Assembly: GCA_020058465.1 (NCBI GenBank)
Contig: JAGVDZ010000157.1
Coordinates: 1 to 9,104, forward strand
Origin: Parachlamydiales bacterium
GTDB lineage: Bacteria > Chlamydiota > Chlamydiia > Chlamydiales > SM23-39
DNA: 9,104 nt
Direction of reading: 5' to 3'
Shown here in pieces: positions 1 through 8,235 of this stretch (position 1 is its first letter; each line of letters starts with the position of its first letter). Made by a program: the position numbers and the translations under genes. The notes below the pieces were generated by a model. That model saw only the letters and a program-made list of their open reading frames with translations. It was not told where the DNA came from and ran no database searches.

Positions 1-3000
1 CGAATGGTATTAGTTTGTCGATAGACCCATCTGCAGAATCGGTCGATGAGATCCCCTTTGGGGTGGGGATCGCTACTTTGACGAGGATCCTGCCCTTCAA
101 GAAGTTGCTGCCACCAGAGGAGCTCTTCGGGATGACTAAGATTGGCGATGGGGTTTTTTAAAAATCCGGTACCTGGTGAATAAAGGGGGTAGGAGAATTG
201 ATCTGAGAAGATGGACTCGGCCTCTTGTAGAGAGATCAAGATAGGCTGACCCTGAATCCAGGCAATGAGGTGCAAGGGTTGTTTGATGCCAATGACCCAT
301 CCAGGCATTTTGCCGGAATATCCCAGCGTATACATGGCCTGCGAGGTGATCCGTAAAGGGCAGTCTTCGAAAAGAGAAGAAAAGGGTTGCAGTTCCGGGT
401 GAGTTTGAAAGGCTGTATTGATTTCATGTTGTTGGAATAGAGGTTCTTCTGGTAGAGAATCGAGTGATTTAGGCTGGGAGGCTTGCGTTTCTTGATCTGT
501 GACCCCGAGGGCGATGGTCTCTGTCTCAGTTTCAGCTTCGCTGACTTGTGTGGAGGGGTTATCGAAACAAGAGGTGATCTTCGGTAGATAGTCCATGTTG
601 GAGGCTATGGAATCCAGATCTTGTATAAATTGATTCCGTTCGCTGGCTGTGATGAGGCCTTGGCTCTCCAGATCGTCGACTTTCTTTCGGAATTGGTTTT
701 TGAGGTCTTGAATGGCTTCTTCCGTCTCTCGATCGATGATCAAAGATGGCTTGAGCAAAAGATCTTGTTGGATCAGCTCTCTTGAGAGTTGTCCCAGGGC
801 TTGAGAGAAACGATCGAGGGGGCCGAGCTCTTGCATTTTTTTGAACAAGAGATTTTCCAAGAGAGACTGGTATTGGATAGGGAGGGATCTTAAATTCTGA
901 TGACCCTGCATTATCCCTTCAACGTGGATCATGTGGCCTAGAAGATCTAAAAAATTGAAAGGCTCTTGGATCTTCCATTGTAGATTTTGGTCACTTGTCT
1001 CACCTAGCAAAAAGTGCACTGTGTGGTGTTGACGAGGATCAAGAAGCCCCCGAATCCGACCTACCCCTTGTAGGCACTTGGTGAGAGTTGTTGTAGGGTC
1101 GATCAAAACGCAGGTATTTGTAGATGGGGGTAGCTGCAGATCTTGACCGATCGTGTCTTTCTGATCGAAAAAATAGATGAAGGTTTGTCCTACTGGCTGC
1201 AAAGAAAGTGGCATCCAGCTTGTTTTTCCTCGCAGAAGGACCACAGGCGATCCACCTTCGTTAAAGGTAACCACCCCATCTTTTAAAGGGAATGTCTTTA
1301 GCAGAGTTTGTGCGATGGTGAGGATTTCGGGGTAGGCACGAAAGAGAGCACCCACTTCGAGAATGACATCGACATGAGGGTACAGTTGGGCGATCGTAGT
1401 AAAGAGGTTGTCTCGGTTGGATACCTTGTTGATAGGAGGTTGTTGAGTCACCAGGTGATGCAGGGTCAAAGCGGCAGCTTTGGTGTCATAGCTACAAGGC
1501 ATGGTATGGGGAAGATAGGGGATGGCCAGCGTGCCTGAAACCCCCACCGTTTGGGCAAAACTGTCGGCCAGATGGTGGGGTGTGCTTGTGACTTTTTCAG
1601 GAAAGACTCGGATGAATGGGAGAATCCAGTAGCGGATGAGCAATAGACGGGCTGTCACATCTCGATGGATGAATTCGAGAAGGGAATTGAGATCGTCGAC
1701 ATTGAGAGATAGGAGAGATACGTTAGGAAAAAAGGTTCCAAAGATGCGCTGGAACACGACGCCCCCTTCAGTTTTCTCAAAAGGGGTATGATAAAACAGC
1801 ATCTCTTGATACGCCTGCTTTTTCCATATATCTAAAATGGATCGAAGGTCTTCTTGACGGAATGGAAGATCGAGGTTCCCCTTCAGAGTTGCCATCGCAT
1901 AGATCAAAAGATCACTAAATTCTGTGTCGGGACGGGGGTCTCGTGCACTGGCCATCGGAATCGCCATCCGGTGTTCGTTGAGGCTATATCTTTCTCCAAG
2001 AGGAAGTCTTTCTATATGAGGAAGATAATAATTAATAAGGTCGTGAATAAGACGGAGTGTCTTATGCTTTGACTGGAGTTGCTGTTCAAAGGTTTTGAGT
2101 GCCTGCAGAGGTAGCGTATGTTCCAAATACTCACGTGTAGAGGGTGGCTTATCTTGGATCTGATTCAGGAGATAGTCAACTAAACCTGTCTTGTCGTTAG
2201 CGCTACTTGAAGTGCTCATGTGTTGGTAGATGAGGGCGAGGAGATCGAGGGTCTCTTTATCTAGCGACTGCATTGTTCCAATGGCGTAGTTGTATTCTGT
2301 AGAGTCATCGAATGTGTGATGGACCTCGTCGACCAAGAGAGTTGCAAAGCGCTTCAACCAACTACGTAAGAGGAACAACAGTTGAAGAGATTCTTGGTCT
2401 TCATTCGTTTTAGAAGGTTTTATGATGAGTTCTTTTGCTTTTAAAACAAGAAGGTTATGAATTGTCTGAGGGGTCATGAATACGGGCAATCGGCGTTCCA
2501 GGGCGAATTGGAGTTGGCCAAAGAGTTGATGCAGGTAGGCGGGGGAGAGCTTTGTTGTACGATGGATATCGATCTCGAACCCGTATAATCCATAGAACTT
2601 GAAGCTAACTTCTTGGAGATATCGAGTTTGTTCTCGAAATAAGGGAGCTGGACTGACGAAGATAGGGAGCTTATCTTTCGGATGTTTGAGGAGCCATAGG
2701 GCACGTATGACTGTCGACTTGCCAAAGCCTGTGGGGAGCTCGAGAGCACAGCTCGATTGGGTGAGAGTGTTCAGGGCATCGACCTGCTCTTTGCGTAGAC
2801 GGATGTGTTGGAGAGCTTCAAAGAATACCAAGGCGGGCTGTTGTTGGGGGTCGTAGGCCTGTATGGTGGCTTCTTTTCTGGCCGTAAGGTAGGCATCGAT
2901 TTTGTTGGCTTCAAGTAACTTGACTAGTTTGGTGAGAAGGTCGAGATCGCGGATTGTCGATGCATAGTCAGTTAAGAGCTGTAGTAACGAAGGGAGCGTT

Positions 3001-6000
3001 TCCGACGTGAGGGTAGGGTTTATTTGGAGCAAAGCTGCGAAGTCTTCTCTGGCAAGACAAGCTAGGAGAGATTCTATCGAATAGGCAGAGGTGAGGTGAG
3101 CTGGCTGTTGTAGTATCTCTGTCACACATTCAATGGGGCGATGCTCGATGGCTTGGTTGATCTCGTCGGCAAGACGATTTTTTTTGTGGATCTCTTTTTC
3201 AATCGCGTCTCGATAGGCTGCAAGGAGCTGTTGTGGCTCTTGGATTGTGCATGACAAGAGAGATTGGCGTTCTTGTTTGAGAAGGGTCCATCCTTCACCG
3301 AGTTTTCCGAACAGACGATGAACAGGCCTCGGATGGTCGGCGTTACGTATATTTTGATCGATCCAGGAGTCGAATTGAAGAGGTTGTTGAGGTGATGGAG
3401 AAGAAATCCAAATAATCGATTGCGGAGGTTCTAGCTCGGCTAGATTAAGGCTGTGATGGGATGAACACAGGGGGATGGTTATTTTTTCATGGGTTCGAGC
3501 GATTTGTGGGATACTCAAAGGATGGGGTGCTTGCGTGGGCCAGAGGGGGGCCAACTTGGCGAATTCCATTTGCCGAACGTACCGTGTCCACTCGCTAGAA
3601 AAGTCTGGACCCACTTGAGCTAGGAAGTCTTTGAGATTGGTTCGTCGATCGGGAGCCAGCGCCATTTCATAGAGCCACATCAAGCAGCAAGCAGCAAGTC
3701 CCTCGGAGGCAGATGAATAGGTTAAAGGGATCTGGTGGATCCAGTTGACGATCTGTTGGACCAAAGTGGGAGGTGTGTTGGGGGAGGTGAGCTGGTCTAA
3801 GATAGGAAAAAAGTAAGAAAATAGTTGATTAGAGGGGGTCAAAGAGCTCAGGATCTCTCTGATCTTGTCTTCGGAGAGTGGGGTGGAGGAGAGGATTTTT
3901 CTTCTTACGTTGTCTGAGGGAGCTTCTAACCATCGTTGTCGAGAGGTCAAATAGGCAATCGTCTCAGAGGCAATGGAATGTTGTACGGGAACCAGGGTCG
4001 TAAGTTGTTGAAAATCTAAATGAGATCGATGACAGCTTTGGTTGCGAAGCTGAGTCAGCAAAGTGAATGCTTCTTCCCCCCTTTTTTTAACCGCATCGTT
4101 ACTGTTGGTTTTAAGAATGGGGTGCACCCATTGTAAGAGGGCATGGAGGAGCAAAATGGCATGAGGGTGGTGCTGTGTTTGGATCCATTTTGGATCGAAA
4201 AGAGGCAACATCACTTCGAGCCCTTCGGATGTCAGGGGCTGTTGTAGTATATTTGTTTGGTATAGAAGATCCTTGGCCTCGTTGTATTTGTAGAACTGGA
4301 TATAATAGGCAAGGAGCCAAGCTGTGTGTTGTTGAGATGTCGATGTAGCATGGGTTGGGTATTGTGCATCGGCGAGGATATCGAAGGTTAAATACCGAGT
4401 GGAAAGGAAGTTTTCTGGTGTGGATAACAATCTTCTATTGGAACTATACAACCGATATTCTTCAGAGGCAAAGGGGCACAAAGGGACAATGGCCTTTCGA
4501 GCTCCCAAAGGGTTTTGAAGGATTAGGACATTGGCAATATCTCTAGCCAGGGGGGTGTCTCGGGTCAAATGGATGACAAATCCTGGGTATTGCTGACACT
4601 CATAGGTGTTGGACGAAGCATCGAGGCTAAATGTCAGACCTAAAGTAGGTAGTCTAATGCTGACAACTTGTTTAGAATTAGGATCTTGAAATAATAGGCT
4701 TGGGGCATAAATAGAGTTAAAGATGGTCTCTAAATCGTAGACATGAGAGTGTGTAGCTTCTGGAGTTGGGCTGGCCGTCACAATCAACTGCCCTTGCGGG
4801 GAGCGTATACCGGTGCAAGGTCCTTCAGCAAGGAGCTCTTGGGTATATCGATCGGTCACAATCCATGACTGAGTGGTTGGATTGACCCAACAATGGGAGT
4901 AGAGTAGGTAGCTACTGGTCTTCATTTCAGGAGTGACGATGCAGTAGGTGTAAGGCTCTCCTTGATGGAACTTTTGAATCAAGAGTTCCTGGTCGTTCTG
5001 CAGGATTTGATATACGTGCCCCTTAAAATCAAACGAGTAGACAGAGTGGGGGGGGACTTGACGTTGCGAAACGAGGGTAGTGGCTACTTGAGTGCCAAAT
5101 ATTTTATGGACAGAGGAGCTAGTTTGAATATCAGTGGGGAGAAACCCCGCGGCAGATTGATCATAGGACACTTGTGGTGTAGTTAGGAAACGGGATAGAG
5201 ACGTAAGATGATAGCTTGTTGCAGTTCCGATGTCGATCGATTGGATGCCATATTGGGATTTTTGAAACACAGAGCTTAGGGGAAGAGCATGTCTCTGGAC
5301 TGCTTGGTGGGCCTCGGACCACATCTGTTCGTTGGAGTGGTGAGTAAAAATAGCTTGAAGCATTCGGGCTCCATATTCAATTTCCAAAGCAGATAAATTA
5401 AAGCTACAAGTAGCTGGTATCGAATATGTAAGTATGTATGTTTGGATTAGATTCTGAATCACAGTGCGATCTGTTAGCAAGAATGGGATGGTCTCCCAAG
5501 AGACGAGTGCAGAGAGGATTGAGGGCATGAGAGGGGAGGCAAGTTTTGGCTCCCCTTTCAATCGGTCGAGTAGTTCAGCCCAGCATCGGGTTAAATTTTC
5601 GATGTGATTGTCGGTAGGATCGAAGGACAGTAGACGCATATGGAATCGAAGCACATTGAGAGCCGCTTGAGGGGGGATCCTGGGATAGCAGGCGACGAGT
5701 GCATTCAACACGTGATGCAGGTGCTCTTTCTTGCCTCCCTTGGAGAGGTTTGTCAAAAGTGTGGCTTTATCGAAGCTAAAGAGAGCGTATTCTAAGCAAG
5801 CTAGGTAGGTAGAGTCGGCGAACAGCGCTTTTGAAGAAAACATGTCGAGAAGAGTAGCTAAAGAAGCTTGATCCGTATTCCCAGGGAGAATAAGAGCCCA
5901 GAGGGTGAGTTCTTTGTCGTGAGGGATGGAGGGTAAATATCGTTCTTGGCATAACGCCTCATGTAGGTCGGAAAATCGCTGATTGGTGGTCTTTTTTAGG

Positions 6001-8210
6001 GATGTCTTTTTTGACAGCACCTCATAGCCTTGTTGGATGCGAATAGATGTGGGTAGATCTCGATCTTCCAGCTTTTTAACTGTATATTGAGGCGATATGG
6101 AAAAGTGTAGGGATGTCGACTCAATAGACAGTCGATGATGTACGTCTTCTTGGTCTGTCCTTTCTTTGGCACTGGTGTACTGAGGATTTTGTAGGAAAAG
6201 AAAAGCAAGGACAGTCCTCATGGCATCAATATGAGGGGGTGAATTGGGTATCAGGGGCCATTGAGAAGATACATGGACATGTTCCCAGGCAATGGAGGAG
6301 GTCAAGAAAAAGGAGACTTGGGAGAGATCTCTTCCAGAGTCTGCGACGTCTTCATTGAAGATTTTTCCTGGCTCCCAGCTCCGATAGATCCAACGACAAG
6401 AAGAAGTTCTATCTAGTATTTTTTTTATTTGAGCCTGTTCTTGATTGAGCGCTTCTTTCAGTTGGAGATATTTTCGGTAAACTGGTTGGGAAAAGCTCCA
6501 TTCTGATTGCTTGCAGTGGAGATATTGGAATAAAGCGGTCACAAGCTGGGAGCGATCGGATGGGGATAGGGAATTTTGACAATAGGTGTAGACAAACCAA
6601 AAAGCGTGGGCGAGGTCGATTGAAAATTCGTGGAGAATATCAGAGGATACGGGGACACCTTGTGTGGCAGGATAGCGAGTCTGCTGTAGAAGCCTGCACA
6701 GGGTCGAGAATTGTTCAGGTTGCAGTTGATCCAAGGCCTCTTTGGGAAAATACCCCTTTGCAGTCAAGGGAGGGATTGACTTGACGACATTGATGATTTC
6801 CGCATTTGAGTAAAGCAGAGGGCCAATTTGTTCAAGTCTCTGTTGTAAAGGTTGGGTTTCAGGCTGTAGACAGTGAGGGAGATTAAAAGCGATGACAGAG
6901 GGCGTTGGGGCGCAGGGAATGTCGGACGCTCTCCATGTAATGGGGGTAATACTGCTCGAGATCAAGAGGGGGGTATTTGTGATTGGAAGGGATAGTCCAC
7001 AAGATCGGGCTTTTTGATAGAGTTTTGTGAAGTTTTCAATGACGAAGGGGAAAAGAGGTGTTTTTTCGTGGAGTTTTTGCATGTGGGAGGCGATCCTTAA
7101 GAAAGCATCTTGAATCCAACTGGAGCACATATCTTCTGGCGGGGCTTCTAGATAGTCATTGAGGGCCATCATGATGAGATAAAGCTTAGTCCATTGGTGG
7201 TGCACTGGGTCGTTAAGTTCGAATTTGAACCATTTCAACATGGACTGAAGGGTGCAGGTGTCGGCCCGCTGAGGTTGACCTGGATTGGCATATTGAACTG
7301 GACTTGTCTGGGGCCATGTCAGAAATAAGCTATTGTAGAAGGCTGCGATAGGGTTGTCATAGAGGGTCAAATTTTGACCTATTGTCCATCTTTGACTCGT
7401 TGCAATGGAGATGAGTGTGGCTATCAGGTGACTTTCTTTGACCTGATTGATGGGGGCTTTTGGAAACTTGATCGTTCGATAGTAGCGCTCCTTAAAGTAG
7501 GGGGCTTTCGGATGATATTTTAGGCCATCCCCTGAGTTAGTCACAGATAAAGAGACCCCTCCTCCCTCTTGAATTTGAAAGTGAAGGATAACTGCATGTG
7601 TAGAGGTGCCTCCATGCCAGATAAGTTCCTGGTGGGTTTCTAGATGCCTCCAGAAGTCAGACTCGGCGTCTTGAAGGATGCCTGCTGGACTCCAATAATG
7701 TTTCGATAGCCTATCCCTGATTTCATGCACCACGGGATCTTGCCAATGGTCTCCGTATCTTGTGAGGAGATCTTGGAAAAACATAAAAGTTGAGTTGGAG
7801 GAAGAGCCCCCGGTCTCAGCCCCTGTGGCATCTGTAATGAGCTGGTGATAGGGGGTGAGGCCTCCTGAGTCAGAGAGATTGGGAGCTTTAGGTGGTGGCA
7901 GTTCCCGAGGTGAGAAGAGAGCCTGCTGCCAGCCCTCTTTGTTCAATGCAGTTGGGGTGTGCACACTCGGAGGAGACAGATGTCTGGGCAGAGGACTTCG
8001 ATGGAAAAAAATATAGCAGGCAAGAGGAAGAAGCCCTGCAGTCAAGATCAGCAAAGCGATTTGCGCTACTCTCACAACCCGTTTTTGCAGTGTCGATAGG
8101 CTGGCGATGAGTGGGTCGGAAGGACGAATTCGATAGATGAGATGTTCTAAAAATAGACTGACAGAGAGGGAGGGGTGTGGGGGGGGCGTCGGGCGAGTGG
8201 GTGTGGACAT
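1..8210 (-). CDS. Giant membrane-anchored DUF3638/DUF3645-like helicase-fold protein (3' end outside window)
   Basis: The frame is open from ATG 8208-8210 to base 1: 2736 codons with no stop, C-terminus missing. The start is supported by an in-frame TGA at 8229-8231 with no other start codon between, and by a promoter just upstream. Visible parts in order: Pro/Thr-rich residues 1-15; one transmembrane helix about 48-69; a motif at 198-234 (W198, H205-A206, N225, G227, G229-L230, Y232-H233); long helical, Gln/Leu-rich sequence; a beta-rich, aromatic stretch about 1000-1140; more helical sequence; a helicase-like core about 1795-2405; a charged, probably coiled-coil stretch about 2488-2542. Core motifs match remembered DUF3638 and DUF3645 proteins, whose function is unknown. 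ATP binding is a reasonable inference from the Walker A and DEVH motifs; nucleic-acid unwinding is not shown. If the helix is an anchor, the side of the membrane holding the core is undetermined. No frameshift is seen across 8.2 kb, so the gene looks intact and selected. Confidence 0.93.
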   Translation of the reverse strand, partial: MSTPTRPTPPPHPSLSVSLFLEHLIYRIRPSDPLIASLSTLQKRVVRVAQIALLILTAGLLPLACYIFFHRSPLPRHLSPPSVHTPTALNKEGWQQALFSPRELPPPKAPNLSDSGGLTPYHQLITDATGAETGGSSSNSTFMFFQDLLTRYGDHWQDPVVHEIRDRLSKHYWSPAGILQDAESDFWRHLETHQELIWHGGTSTHAVILHFQIQEGGGVSLSVTNSGDGLKYHPKAPYFKERYYRTIKFPKAPINQVKESHLIATLISIATSQRWTIGQNLTLYDNPIAAFYNSLFLTWPQTSPVQYANPGQPQRADTCTLQSMLKWFKFELNDPVHHQWTKLYLIMMALNDYLEAPPEDMCSSWIQDAFLRIASHMQKLHEKTPLFPFVIENFTKLYQKARSCGLSLPITNTPLLISSSITPITWRASDIPCAPTPSVIAFNLPHCLQPETQPLQQRLEQIGPLLYSNAEIINVVKSIPPLTAKGYFPKEALDQLQPEQFSTLCRLLQQTRYPATQGVPVSSDILHEFSIDLAHAFWFVYTYCQNSLSPSDRSQLVTALFQYLHCKQSEWSFSQPVYRKYLQLKEALNQEQAQIKKILDRTSSCRWIYRSWEPGKIFNEDVADSGRDLSQVSFFLTSSIAWEHVHVSSQWPLIPNSPPHIDAMRTVLAFLFLQNPQYTSAKERTDQEDVHHRLSIESTSLHFSISPQYTVKKLEDRDLPTSIRIQQGYEVLSKKTSLKKTTNQRFSDLHEALCQERYLPSIPHDKELTLWALILPGNTDQASLATLLDMFSSKALFADSTYLACLEYALFSFDKATLLTNLSKGGKKEHLHHVLNALVACYPRIPPQAALNVLRFHMRLLSFDPTDNHIENLTRCWAELLDRLKGEPKLASPLMPSILSALVSWETIPFLLTDRTVIQNLIQTYILTYSIPATCSFNLSALEIEYGARMLQAIFTHHSNEQMWSEAHQAVQRHALPLSSVFQKSQYGIQSIDIGTATSYHLTSLSRFLTTPQVSYDQSAAGFLPTDIQTSSSVHKIFGTQVATTLVSQRQVPPHSVYSFDFKGHVYQILQNDQELLIQKFHQGEPYTYCIVTPEMKTSSYLLYSHCWVNPTTQSWIVTDRYTQELLAEGPCTGIRSPQGQLIVTASPTPEATHSHVYDLETIFNSIYAPSLLFQDPNSKQVVSIRLPTLGLTFSLDASSNTYECQQYPGFVIHLTRDTPLARDIANVLILQNPLGARKAIVPLCPFASEEYRLYSSNRRLLSTPENFLSTRYLTFDILADAQYPTHATSTSQQHTAWLLAYYIQFYKYNEAKDLLYQTNILQQPLTSEGLEVMLPLFDPKWIQTQHHPHAILLLHALLQWVHPILKTNSNDAVKKRGEEAFTLLTQLRNQSCHRSHLDFQQLTTLVPVQHSIASETIAYLTSRQRWLEAPSDNVRRKILSSTPLSEDKIREILSSLTPSNQLFSYFFPILDQLTSPNTPPTLVQQIVNWIHQIPLTYSSASEGLAACCLMWLYEMALAPDRRTNLKDFLAQVGPDFSSEWTRYVRQMEFAKLAPLWPTQAPHPLSIPQIARTHEKITIPLCSSHHSLNLAELEPPQSIIWISSPSPQQPLQFDSWIDQNIRNADHPRPVHRLFGKLGEGWTLLKQERQSLLSCTIQEPQQLLAAYRDAIEKEIHKKNRLADEINQAIEHRPIECVTEILQQPAHLTSAYSIESLLACLAREDFAALLQINPTLTSETLPSLLQLLTDYASTIRDLDLLTKLVKLLEANKIDAYLTARKEATIQAYDPQQQPALVFFEALQHIRLRKEQVDALNTLTQSSCALELPTGFGKSTVIRALWLLKHPKDKLPIFVSPAPLFREQTRYLQEVSFKFYGLYGFEIDIHRTTKLSPAYLHQLFGQLQFALERRLPVFMTPQTIHNLLVLKAKELIIKPSKTNEDQESLQLLFLLRSWLKRFATLLVDEVHHTFDDSTEYNYAIGTMQSLDKETLDLLALIYQHMSTSSSANDKTGLVDYLLNQIQDKPPSTREYLEHTLPLQALKTFEQQLQSKHKTLRLIHDLINYYLPHIERLPLGERYSLNEHRMAIPMASARDPRPDTEFSDLLIYAMATLKGNLDLPFRQEDLRSILDIWKKQAYQEMLFYHTPFEKTEGGVVFQRIFGTFFPNVSLLSLNVDDLNSLLEFIHRDVTARLLLIRYWILPFIRVFPEKVTSTPHHLADSFAQTVGVSGTLAIPYLPHTMPCSYDTKAAALTLHHLVTQQPPINKVSNRDNLFTTIAQLYPHVDVILEVGALFRAYPEILTIAQTLLKTFPLKDGVVTFNEGGSPVVLLRGKTSWMPLSLQPVGQTFIYFFDQKDTIGQDLQLPPSTNTCVLIDPTTTLTKCLQGVGRIRGLLDPRQHHTVHFLLGETSDQNLQWKIQEPFNFLDLLGHMIHVEGIMQGHQNLRSLPIQYQSLLENLLFKKMQELGPLDRFSQALGQLSRELIQQDLLLKPSLIIDRETEEAIQDLKNQFRKKVDDLESQGLITASERNQFIQDLDSIASNMDYLPKITSCFDNPSTQVSEAETETETIALGVTDQETQASQPKSLDSLPEEPLFQQHEINTAFQTHPELQPFSSLFEDCPLRITSQAMYTLGYSGKMPGWVIGIKQPLHLIAWIQGQPILISLQEAESIFSDQFSYPLYSPGTGFLKNPIANLSHPEELLWWQQLLEGQDPRQSSDPHPKGDLIDRFCRWVYRQTNTI
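996..2828 (-). other. DUF3638/DUF3645-like helicase core within the giant protein
   Basis: Residues about 1795-2405. Ordered motifs: RKEQVDAL just before the P-loop; Walker A TGFGKST at 1827-1833; a motif Ia-like strand FVSPAPLFREQ ending at 1861; FMTPQTIHNLLVLK near 1911-1924; DEVHH at 1961-1965 followed by EYNYAIG at 1972-1978; MAIPMASARDPRP..EF at 2082-2098, the DUF3645-like segment; VSGT at 2224-2227; YFFDQKDTIGQDLQLP at 2346-2361; QGVGRIRGL at 2381-2389. From memory, eukaryotic members carry MGEGKS, DE.DE..(6)QL.YTIG, AVPYRAKD.PAPR.EF, GFSGT, Y.DE.HTRGTDLKLP and Q...RMRKL in the same order. The match in order and spacing is stronger evidence than any one motif. The P-loop lysine (K1831), D1961/E1962 and R2385/R2387 are present, so ATP hydrolysis is plausible. 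Confidence 0.8.
5048..5055 (-). repeat. Second C8 homopolymer, codons 1052-1055 of the giant gene
   Basis: Eight consecutive C on the coding strand run from the last base of Val1052 through Pro1053-Pro1054 into His1055. It lies in the beta-rich stretch. A slip would truncate the protein before the helicase-like core. The frame is intact in this sequence. Confidence 0.85.
7509..7619 (-). other. Conserved-looking His-Ala / NSGxGLxYH module near the N-terminus
   Basis: Residues 198-234 of the giant protein run WHGGTSTHAVILHF, then a Gly-rich turn, then LSVTNSGDGLKYHP. Two predicted beta strands flank the turn. The pattern HA...F...(V/I).N.G.G(L/I).YH is one I associate from memory with the N-terminal part of giant proteins in amoeba-associated bacteria. 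I cannot name a domain family for it. H205, N225 and H233 are polar residues worth testing as a site, but no catalytic role is claimed. Confidence 0.45.
8004..8069 (-). other. Predicted N-terminal transmembrane helix of the giant protein
   Basis: Residues about 48-69 of the giant protein form an uninterrupted hydrophobic stretch (VAQIALLILTAGLLPLACYIFF). It is preceded by basic residues K43, R44 and R47 and followed by H70-R71. About 47 residues come before it, so it is more likely a signal anchor than a cleaved signal peptide. The positive charge on the N-terminal side suggests the N-terminus stays in the cytoplasm, but both flanks carry charge and topology is uncertain. No second clear membrane segment was noticed in the rest of the protein. 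Confidence 0.7.
8179..8186 (-). repeat. C8 homopolymer at codons 9-11 of the giant gene
   Basis: Eight consecutive C on the coding strand encode Pro9-Pro10 and the first two bases of Pro11. Loss of one C would bring an in-frame TAG eleven codons past the tract (reading ...GTC TAT TTT TAG). Gain of one C would shift into a frame that ends near 7888. Runs of G/C of this length near a start codon can slip during replication. Confidence 0.9.
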
Positions 8211-8235
8211 AGTATCTATATTGAATAATCATAGC

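Noticed and set aside
996..2828. SecA or an ordinary DEAD-box RNA helicase as identity of the core
   Set aside because: The P-loop context and DEVH would fit loosely, but the MAIPMASARDPRP..EF segment, YNYAIG and DxxGxDLxLP are not DEAD-box or SecA motifs, and the protein is far too large.
2599..2856. Plus-strand frame of 85 codons opposite the Walker A region
   Set aside because: It is antisense to the helicase core, has no recognisable motif, and no ribosome binding site or promoter is apparent.
1..8200. Scattered short frames on the plus strand (60-76 codons)
   Set aside because: All lie antisense to the continuous giant frame, none shows a domain or operon structure, and their number is what chance would give.
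7888..8232. Minus-strand frame of 114 codons starting at ATG 8232, overlapping the start of the giant gene
   Set aside because: It is a shifted reading of the giant gene, is Ser/Cys-rich without domain features, and its ATG lies at about the predicted transcription start. It matters only as the frame reached if the C8 tract slips.
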